This document shows positions 41,553 through 47,563 of a DNA stretch of 47,563 nt, piece by piece. The notes beneath the pieces are model-generated. The model did no database searches. It had not been told where the DNA came from and was given only the letters and a program-made list of their open reading frames with translations. The position numbers and the translations under genes were made by a program. This DNA is from JAQVYB01 sp964490935. GTDB taxonomy: Bacteria; Verrucomicrobiota; Kiritimatiellia; RZYC01. Location: positions 1 through 47,563 of the forward strand of contig CAZBEO010000021.1 in assembly GCA_964490935.1 (NCBI GenBank), written 5' to 3'. Each line of letters opens with the position of its first letter. The first letter of the stretch is position 1.

Positions 41553-42755
41553 ATGCCCAACCCGCTCCCTGCACCTGACCTACTTCACGCCCTGCCCTGG
41601 GATGCCCTCCTGATTCATTTCAACGAGATCGCTCTGAAGGGTGGAAACCGCCATCGCTTTGTCGAAGCCCTTCAAAACAACATCCAGCGCGTATTGCGCG
41701 ATGAGCCGGTCAAGGTTTCCGCCTATCACGACCGTCTAATCGTCACCACGACACAGCAAGGAAGCGCCGCCGCCCTCATCGAAAAAGTTTCCCGCATCTT
41801 CGGCATTTCCGCTGTTTCTCCCGTACGTCTCCTCCCTTCCACGGTCGATGCCATGCGTGCCGCCGCCCTGGAAACCTACCGTGCCGCCACGCCGGGCGCC
41901 ACGTTTGCCGTGCGCGCCAAACGCTCCAACAAACGTTTTCCCATGACCTCTTCGCAGATTCAATTCGAGGTCGGGGGCTACGTCAAGGAACAGACCAACG
42001 CCACCGTCTGCCTGGATTGCCCGGACGTACTCATCAAATTCCGCGTCTCGGACAACTGCATCTATCAGGAAGGACCCTCCGTGCAGGGCCCCGCCGGCCT
42101 CCCTGTCGGTGTATCCGGGCGAGTGCTCACGCTCTTCTCCGGCGGTATCGACTCACCGGTCGCCGCCTGGATGACCATGAAGCGGGGCTGCACCACCGAT
42201 TACATTCATTTTCACACCTATCCCTCCCCCGAACAGGTGCTCCACTCCAAAATCTACAGCCTTATACGCGATGTGATCGCACCTCAAGGACGCCCCGCGC
42301 GCCTCATCCTGGTCCCCTATCATCCCTTTGAAGAAATGCTCCTCGGTTCAACCATCCCGCAGGAATATGAACTTATACTCTTTCGCCGCTTCATGGCGCG
42401 CACCGCCTGCGCCCTGGCCCGAAAATACCGATGCGCCGCCCTCATTACCGGCGACAACCTCGGCCAGGTCGCCTCACAAACCCTCGAAAATCTTTCTGCC
42501 TTCGATGAAGCCTGCAATCTGCCGGTATTCCGTCCCCTCGTCATGGCCAACAAAAACGACATCATAGACCTGGCCAAAAAAATCAGCACGTTCGCCGCCT
42601 CCGTTGAGCCCTATAAAGATTGCTGTTCGCTCGTCGCCCGAGGCCCGCAGACCCGTCCCCGCCTCGTCACCATTCAGCGGATTGAATCCACCATGCCAAT
42701 TGCCGAAACGATGGAAGCCGCCGTGCAGGCCGCCACCATCCATGAGGTGGAATAA
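41553..42755 (+). CDS. thiI: tRNA 4-thiouridine synthase ThiI
   Basis: A 400-residue enzyme for s4U8 of tRNA and, in some bacteria, thiamine sulfur transfer. The N-terminal ferredoxin-like and THUMP domains (IHFNEIALKGGNRHRFVEAL; FAVRAKRSNKRFP) are followed by the PP-loop TLFSGGIDSPVAAWM near residue 190 and TGDNLGQVASQTLENL near 305. A Cys pair in YKDCCSLVARGPQTRP is the likely thiol site. There is no rhodanese domain, so it is the short form. Its stop is 20 nt before the repeat array. Confidence 0.93.
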   Translation: MPNPLPAPDLLHALPWDALLIHFNEIALKGGNRHRFVEALQNNIQRVLRDEPVKVSAYHDRLIVTTTQQGSAAALIEKVSRIFGISAVSPVRLLPSTVDAMRAAALETYRAATPGATFAVRAKRSNKRFPMTSSQIQFEVGGYVKEQTNATVCLDCPDVLIKFRVSDNCIYQEGPSVQGPAGLPVGVSGRVLTLFSGGIDSPVAAWMTMKRGCTTDYIHFHTYPSPEQVLHSKIYSLIRDVIAPQGRPARLILVPYHPFEEMLLGSTIPQEYELILFRRFMARTACALARKYRCAALITGDNLGQVASQTLENLSAFDEACNLPVFRPLVMANKNDIIDLAKKISTFAASVEPYKDCCSLVARGPQTRPRLVTIQRIESTMPIAETMEAAVQAATIHEVE

Positions 42756-42774
42756 GAACGCAGTTAATTTCTCC

Positions 42775-43438
42775 GGGAGGGGCGTTGTCCCCAACGTCCT
42801 TTTGTTTTTCTCCAGATCATTCCTTATTTCTTCTCGCGCCCTGTTGCTCCCTCTCCGCACGGCCCGTGGGGACACGGGCCCTCCCGAAATACGCTCACAC
42901 GCCGCAAGGCGTCGGAGCCCGACGCCCTCCACATTCCCTCCCCTGGACGGCACGCGGCCCGCGTGCCTCGACGTCAAAACATGACCCCACATCGATCGAA
43001 CCATCCCGCCGCAACGGCTCGCGGGGACGCTCGCCCCCCGGGAGGGACGTTGTCCCCAACGTCCTTTTATTTTTACGAACCCATTCCTTATCTCTTCCCG
43101 CGCCCTGTTGCTCACTCGCCGCACGGCCCGTGGGGACACGGGCCCTCCCGAAATACGCTCACACGCCGCAAGGCGTCGGAGCCCGACGCCCTCCACATTC
43201 CCTCCCCTGGACGGCACGCGGCCCGCGTGCCTCGACGTCAAAACATGACCCCACATCGATCGAACCATCCCGCCGCAACGGCTCGCGGGGACGCTCGCCC
43301 CCCGGGAGGGACGTTGTCCCCAACGTCCTTTTATTTTTACGAACCCATTCCTTATCTCTTCCCGCGCCCTGTTGCTCACTCACCGCGCTCACTCTCCGCA
43401 CGGCCCGTGGGGACACGGGCCCTCCCGAAATACGCTCA
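42775..43438. repeat. Tandem array of about 2.5 copies of a 265-bp hairpin-rich unit
   Basis: Units begin with GGGAGGG at 42775, 43040 and 43304 (periods 265 and 264); the third copy stops after about 135 nt. Copies 2 and 3 are nearly identical over their overlap; copy 1 differs more in its first 110 nt. Each unit has a first half, bounded by GGGAGGG and CCCTCCC inverted ends, with stems GGACGTTG/CAACGTCC and GGCCCGTG/CACGGGCC, and a second half with GGCGTCGG/CCGACGCC and GGCACGCG/CGCGTGCC. The array fills the whole gap between thiI and the solute-binding protein gene and ends on the latter's stop codon. Parts recur at 19350-19371 and 30312-30412. Confidence 0.92.
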
Positions 43439-45199
43439 ATCTCCGTGCGGACTATTCAACCGGTAAAAGCACTCCATTCCATACGGAAAATCATGCGGCA
43501 GGTAGCCTTCGAGGCGTTGTCTGGAAAGACTGTAGTCCACGGGATAGTGCATGAATATCCACGGACAATCTTCCATGATGATACGCCCCATCTCCTCGTA
43601 AAGCGCGGTGCGATCCGGGGAATCCTGCATCGTGGCAATGCGGCGGTATAACTGATCGAACGCCTTGTTTTTATAATTGGCGCGGTTGGGCCCGGGCGAT
43701 TCGTTCGGCCCGTAGAAAAGTTGCAGGAAGTTCTGTCCATCTGGATAATCGGCAAACCAACTCAGACGGAACATCTGCGCCTGGCGTTTCTCGATCTTTT
43801 TGAACAGGGCGGGTTTGTTGTTGTAGGAGGGCTTGATGACCACGCCCAGCTTGTCCATGAAATCCACAAACAGTTCGGTGGATTCGCGCATCTCAGAATC
43901 AGTGGCCCCGAGTTCGAGGGTCAGCACGAGCCGTTGGCCGGTGGCCGGATCAATTCCCTCGGGATAGCCAGCCTCCGCCAACAACGTCCGGGCGCGTTCG
44001 AGGTCAAAGGGATAGGGCGTATCGTCCACCTGTCCGGCCACGCCAGGCGGAATCGGACCGGTCGCCCGCATAATTCGATTGCGGTAAAACCCGACCCAAT
44101 CCTGCGAATTAAAGGCACAGGAAAGGGCCTGACGCAGGGCTTTGTTTTCCCCCAGCACCGGATCGCTCATGTTGAGACCGATGTAATACACGTTCAATCC
44201 GGAAATATGATGATCCCGAATGCCGCGTTCTTTCAGCAGGGGATTGATATTCCCGTCCTCCGCGAAAATGACATCCCAATTGTCGCGCGCAATATCCGCA
44301 TATAGGTCCAACTGCCCGCTCAAAAAGGCGAGCCAGCGGGTCGAGGAATCGTCCATCACGTAGTACACGAGCCGCTGCGGACGCTCCTCCACCTGGGCAG
44401 CAATCCCAGGCGCTGAGCACCAGTCCGGATTCGCGTCATATTCCAAGCGGTAATTACGCACCCAGGAAATCAACCGATACGGACCGCTTCCCACCGGATG
44501 CGAACTGAAGGCATCCCCGTAATACTCGACGGCCTCACGGGGCACCGCAAAGGCATAGGGCATGGCCAGAATCCAAAGCAGTTGCGGATAAGGCTGCGCC
44601 ATCCGAATCTGAAGCGTACGTTCATCAAGCAGTCGCAACCCCTCGACCGGGGCATCATAATCCGTGATCTCGGACGAGGCGCTCCCGTCCCGAAAGGCAT
44701 CCAGTCCGAGAATTTTTCCGCGAAAAGCCCAAAAACCGCTCGAACCTGTTTTCACATCCGCCACGCGCTTGATGGAATACAGCACGTCCTCCGCCGTCAC
44801 GGCGCGGCCCTTTCCACCCGTTTTCGCGAAGCAGGGATCATCTTGAAACCGCACACCCTCCCGCAGGCGTATCGTATACGCGCACCCATCCTCTGAGACC
44901 TCGGGCAACCCCTCGGCCAACTGCGAAATCAAGCGATACGGGCGGGCGGCATAGTCATAGCGATACAATCCTTCATACACGCGCGACACGGCCAGGATCG
45001 AAGAGACATCGCCCGCCTGCACCGGGTCCATGCTCCGCAGTCGCGTCGAAGTCCCATAAAAGGTCTGCGCCTCCCGCTCGGCATCCGGCACCGCCACGCG
45101 CCCGCAGCCGCAAAGCAGTGCCACCGCACAGAGGAACAAACCCCATACACCGACCACGCGCCGAACGCCCGGCATCAACCTATCTTTCGCATTCCACAT
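43436..45199 (-). CDS. Family 5 extracellular solute-binding lipoprotein
   Basis: A 587-residue periplasmic binding protein of the oligopeptide/nickel ABC type (SBP_bac_5). The N-terminus has MWNAKDRLMPGVRRVVG, a hydrophobic stretch and a lipobox-like LLCGC. Family features: LRSMDPVQAGDVSSI, a YEGLYRYDY segment, DGCAYTIRLREGVRFQDD near 110, HPVGSGPYRLISW near 250 and ANYKNKAFDQLYRRI near 520. ATG 45199 has a GAGAGG site; ATG 45175 is an alternative. No permease or ATPase genes are adjacent, so it is an orphan binding protein here. Peptide or other oligomer uptake is likely. Confidence 0.9.
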   Translation of the reverse strand: MWNAKDRLMPGVRRVVGVWGLFLCAVALLCGCGRVAVPDAEREAQTFYGTSTRLRSMDPVQAGDVSSILAVSRVYEGLYRYDYAARPYRLISQLAEGLPEVSEDGCAYTIRLREGVRFQDDPCFAKTGGKGRAVTAEDVLYSIKRVADVKTGSSGFWAFRGKILGLDAFRDGSASSEITDYDAPVEGLRLLDERTLQIRMAQPYPQLLWILAMPYAFAVPREAVEYYGDAFSSHPVGSGPYRLISWVRNYRLEYDANPDWCSAPGIAAQVEERPQRLVYYVMDDSSTRWLAFLSGQLDLYADIARDNWDVIFAEDGNINPLLKERGIRDHHISGLNVYYIGLNMSDPVLGENKALRQALSCAFNSQDWVGFYRNRIMRATGPIPPGVAGQVDDTPYPFDLERARTLLAEAGYPEGIDPATGQRLVLTLELGATDSEMRESTELFVDFMDKLGVVIKPSYNNKPALFKKIEKRQAQMFRLSWFADYPDGQNFLQLFYGPNESPGPNRANYKNKAFDQLYRRIATMQDSPDRTALYEEMGRIIMEDCPWIFMHYPVDYSLSRQRLEGYLPHDFPYGMECFYRLNSPHGD

Positions 45200-45392
45200 T
45201 CCAACCAGCCTCTCTTCATCCCATATCCAAACACAGACAAACTGCAACAGCAGCAGCACAGTCGCAACCAATATTTATTTCTCCACAGATTACGCAGATT
45301 TTGCTCATCCACCGCTATTTTTAGCCGCGAAAGAGCGCAAGGAACTCAAAGAATTTTTCTATGTGATCTCTGCGGTGAATTCTCTTCATTCT

Positions 45393-45956
45393 TCACTTCT
45401 TATTCTTTTTTCTCACCCGACAAACGCCATTTTTCTCCCGCACATGAAAACCGATCTTCTTTTTCGATGGTTCAGGAGCCGCCATAAGCTCATTGAGCAC
45501 CTCAAAGACCATGCGGAACTGCTCATCATACTGTCCTTCCATTTCCGCCAGCTTTTTTGCCAGTTTTTCATGGGATTCCAGCATTTTACGCAATTTCACA
45601 AACGTACGCATAATCGCAATATTCACATCAATGGCCCGCTGACTGCGCAGCACCGAAGAAAGCATGGCCACTCCCTGCTCCGTAAAAGCCATCGGCGCAT
45701 GACGCAAACCCATTCGATCTGCATTGGAGGTCACAAATTGTGACCTCCAATCAGAAAATTCATCCTTTGTAAGAACAAACATGAAATCCTCAGGGAAGCG
45801 TTCACTGTTACGCCGCACAGCCTGCTTGAGCACTTTCGTATCCACCTCATAAAGAGCGGCCAAATCCCTGTCCAACATCACTTTTTGCCCGCGCAGCAGA
45901 TAAATTTTCTGCTCAATCCGTTCTGTCATCACCATTTCACATTCATTCCGGCTCAT
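45393..45956 (-). CDS. ORF6N-domain protein
   Basis: A 187-residue protein. Residues 12-100 are the ORF6N domain, a putative DNA-binding module of phage and mobile-element proteins: IYLLRGQKVMLDRDLAALYE, then VLKQAVRRNSERFPEDFMF, WRSQFVTSN and RHAPMAFTEQGVAMLSSVL. The C-terminal 80 residues are a coiled-coil helix and a basic tail (KKKIGFHVREKNG). The ATG at 45956 has a GAGGAGG site. The DNA encoding RSQFVTSNA is a 29-bp near-perfect palindrome. ORF6N genes are often of mobile origin; the flanking inverted repeats agree. Confidence 0.9.
   Translation of the reverse strand: MSRNECEMVMTERIEQKIYLLRGQKVMLDRDLAALYEVDTKVLKQAVRRNSERFPEDFMFVLTKDEFSDWRSQFVTSNADRMGLRHAPMAFTEQGVAMLSSVLRSQRAIDVNIAIMRTFVKLRKMLESHEKLAKKLAEMEGQYDEQFRMVFEVLNELMAAPEPSKKKIGFHVREKNGVCRVRKKNKK
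45723..45751. promoter_or_regulatory. 29-bp intragenic palindrome in ORF6N gene
   Basis: ATTGGAGGTCACAA (45723-45736) and TTGTGACCTCCAAT (45738-45751) are perfectly complementary 14-nt arms with a single central A. Such a length by chance in coding sequence is very unlikely. It could be a binding site for the gene's own product, an mRNA hairpin, or a recombination site. Confidence 0.5.
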
Positions 45957-45993
45957 AACAAATCCTCCTCATCCCAATCTGCGTAATCTGTGG

Positions 45994-46303
45994 ACAACAA
46001 AAACAACGAAGCCCGAGCCTTCGCGCCCTTCGCGACCTTCTGTTAAAAAAATCTTTTCCACACCCGCTTACGCTCAAGATCGCAAAGTTCGCAAAGCCCG
46101 AGCATCCATTCGCGTCCATTAGCGCCCATTCGCGGTTCAAAACTCCCCAGCACAACCCAAGTCTATGAGTTCTCTGCGCTCTCTGTGGTGAATCCATCCA
46201 TCCTGTCCAATCCTTGCTTGCCCTCCGTTGCTTTACGCGAAGGAGGGTCAAAAAACAGCAAAGCGGTGTCGCATCGTGCCTCCTTGCCAGACGCGCTTCC
46301 GCA
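45994..46303. other. Phrase-repeat intergenic region
   Basis: No gene. It contains degenerate words also seen elsewhere: CATTCGCGTCCATTAGCGCC near 46109, TCTCTGCGCTCTCTGTGGTG near 46170-46190 and TCCATCCTGTCCAATCCTTG near 46196-46216. Counterparts lie at 34317-34377 and 45367-45380. Confidence 0.55.
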
Positions 46304-47563
46304 TTACAACAACGACACCGGATCAATATCCAGGCTGTGCTGAATTTCCTTCGGCCACTTCATTTCCGCCAGTGCGGCCCGCAGTGTTCGGCCCAGTGCG
46401 TGTACAGAAGAGGCCCTCAACATCAATTGATAGCGATAATGTGTTTTAATGCGGGCAATCGGTGCGGGACATGGCTCCGAGAGCCGCATACCTGCCGTCA
46501 CATGCCGCCCGAGGATCCCAAAGAGCGTGCGCGTGGCGTCGTTCACCGCGCATTCATCCGGCCCGCGCACCGTGATGCAGGCCATCTTGCGGAAGGGCGG
46601 ATAGCCCAGTTCCTCCCGAAAGGCCAACTCCTGATCCGAGAACCCCTCGTAATCCAACCGCCGTGCCGCCTGAATTGCGGCATGAGCCGGCGTGAAGGTC
46701 TGCACGATCACTTCACCGGGAATTTCTCCGCGCCCGGCGCGCCCCGCCACCTGCGTCAGCAACTGAAACGTCTTCTCGCCCGCCCGAAAATCCGGCATGT
46801 GTAACGAGACATCCGCATTCAGCACCCCCACCAGCGTGACATTCGGAAAATGCAGTCCCTTGGCAATCATTTGCGTACCGATCAGGATGTCGATCTTGCC
46901 CGAACGAAACGCGCCGAGTATTTCTTCATACGCCTCTTTTCGGCGCGTCGTATCCGAATCCATCCGCTTGATGCGGGCATGGGGAAACAGCTTGCCGGCA
47001 ATCTCCTCGATACGCTGCGTGCCGAAGCCAGCATATTTAAAGCGATGGTCCCGGCAATCCGGATTCGGGCATCGCTCCGGCACTGGCGTCTGCTTTCCGC
47101 ACAGGTGACACTTCAGTTCCTGGTCCGCCTTGTGATAGGTCAGCGAAACACTGCAATCCGTACACATCGCCACATACCCGCACGCCGGGCAGACCAGCGA
47201 GGTGGAAAAACCCCGCCGATTCAAAAAGAGAATCACCTGCTCGCCGCCTGCGAGCCGGTCGCGTACGGCATTCACCAGGTCGCTCGAAAATACCGGCGTC
47301 TTCCCCTCCTCGCTCACCTGCGAGCGCATATCCACCACCTGCATAATCGGCATGGGCCGGTGATCCGCCCGAACCGTCAATTGCATCATCTCGTATTTTC
47401 CACTGCGCGTGTTCTGATACGACTCGAGCGAAGGGGTGGCCGACCCCAGCACCACAGCACAATGCTCCATGTGACCGCGCATCACGGCCACATCACGAGC
47501 GCTGTAGCGTGGTGCTTCATCCTGCTTGTAACTGGACTCATGCTCCTCATCCACCACGATCAA
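46304..47563 (-). CDS. priA: Primosomal helicase PriA, C-terminal part (cut by window edge)
   Basis: The last 420 codons of PriA, the 3'-5' helicase that restarts stalled replication forks. The visible part starts in the DEAH-box motif (IVVDEEHESSYKQ), then LGSATPSLESYQ (motif III) and the zinc-binding insertion with eight Cys (CPACGYVAMCTDC, CHLCGKQ, CPNPDC). Helicase motifs IV-VI follow with GTQMIAKGLHFPNVTLVGV and QLLTQVAGRAGRG. The C-terminal domain ends SLDIDPVSLL, a normal PriA end. The N-terminal 3'-end-binding and Walker A parts lie beyond 47563. Confidence 0.95.
   Translation of the reverse strand: MIVVDEEHESSYKQDEAPRYSARDVAVMRGHMEHCAVVLGSATPSLESYQNTRSGKYEMMQLTVRADHRPMPIMQVVDMRSQVSEEGKTPVFSSDLVNAVRDRLAGGEQVILFLNRRGFSTSLVCPACGYVAMCTDCSVSLTYHKADQELKCHLCGKQTPVPERCPNPDCRDHRFKYAGFGTQRIEEIAGKLFPHARIKRMDSDTTRRKEAYEEILGAFRSGKIDILIGTQMIAKGLHFPNVTLVGVLNADVSLHMPDFRAGEKTFQLLTQVAGRAGRGEIPGEVIVQTFTPAHAAIQAARRLDYEGFSDQELAFREELGYPPFRKMACITVRGPDECAVNDATRTLFGILGRHVTAGMRLSEPCPAPIARIKTHYRYQLMLRASSVHALGRTLRAALAEMKWPKEIQHSLDIDPVSLL

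Larger units (their letters stand above)
45283..45993. mobile_element. ORF6N-gene cassette bounded by 18-bp perfect inverted repeats
   Basis: CCACAGATTACGCAGATT (45283-45300) and AATCTGCGTAATCTGTGG (45976-45993) are exact reverse complements and enclose the ORF6N gene with short flanks. No transposase is present. The arms also look like the phrase-type repeats common in this genome, so the arrangement may be coincidental. No target-site duplication was identified. Confidence 0.4.

Noticed and set aside
42474..43651. Long open frames across the repeat array on both strands
   Set aside because: They are repetitive translations of the tandem unit and carry no protein signature.

Overview
The window looks like a chromosome segment from a Gram-negative bacterium, most likely of the PVC superphylum (Kiritimatiellota/Verrucomicrobiota-like). 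This rests on a FadL-type outer-membrane porin, Wzm/Wzt polysaccharide export, a UvrB/UvrC-motif protein of a type I associate with planctomycetes and relatives, large secreted FG-GAP and Kelch proteins, ThyX instead of ThyA, and many dispersed short palindromic repeats. The taxonomic call is inference; no rRNA or tRNA gene was seen.

Layout. 1-3.7 kb (minus): a tight operon with a helical-repeat protein, an Rpe-type epimerase fused to a KdsD-type CBS pair, a type I-beta DAHP synthase and a capsule-synthesis-like protein cut by the left edge. 3.7-7.0 kb (minus): two secreted beta-propeller proteins. 7.7-11.2 kb: TetR regulator and hemW (minus), divergent from a fadL-type porin; hemW carries an in-frame insertion made of palindromic repeats. 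11.3-15.4 kb: gcvT (minus), then a UvrB/C-motif protein, tatC and thrC (plus). 15.4-19.3 kb: a glycosyltransferase operon with two tandem GT4 paralogues.

19.3-26.6 kb is an accessory region, by eye more AT-rich than its surroundings: degenerate repeats, a frameshifted secreted-protein gene, an orphan HicB antitoxin with an 11-codon HicA stub, a candidate structured RNA of about 200 nt with its own promoter and terminator, a seven-gene operon led by a DUF2089 zinc-ribbon/HTH regulator (Yip1-like/HEAT membrane protein, secreted protein, DUF5808 protein, SdpI-like protein and two more small membrane proteins), and a GT32-like glycosyltransferase. Two copies of a 10-bp palindrome 21 bp apart sit on the DUF2089 promoter, which appears to give a leaderless mRNA.

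26.7-30.2 kb: coaBC and a secreted FG-GAP/CARDB protein. 30.2-34.0 kb (minus): a Wzm/Wzt ABC exporter, a GT2 and a YdjM-like membrane protein. 34.5-42.8 kb (plus): nitroreductase, two GT4 enzymes, a PAS histidine kinase, asnB, thyX, thiI. 42.8-43.4 kb: a 2.5-unit tandem array (about 265 bp per unit) built from hairpins. 43.4-47.6 kb (minus): a family 5 solute-binding lipoprotein, an ORF6N-domain gene flanked by 18-bp perfect inverted repeats, and priA cut by the right edge.

The recurrent theme is cell-surface polysaccharide: capsule-like sugar synthesis at the left end, at least six glycosyltransferases in three clusters, and an ABC exporter. The second theme is invasion of genes and gaps by palindromic repeats, one of which has become protein sequence inside HemW.
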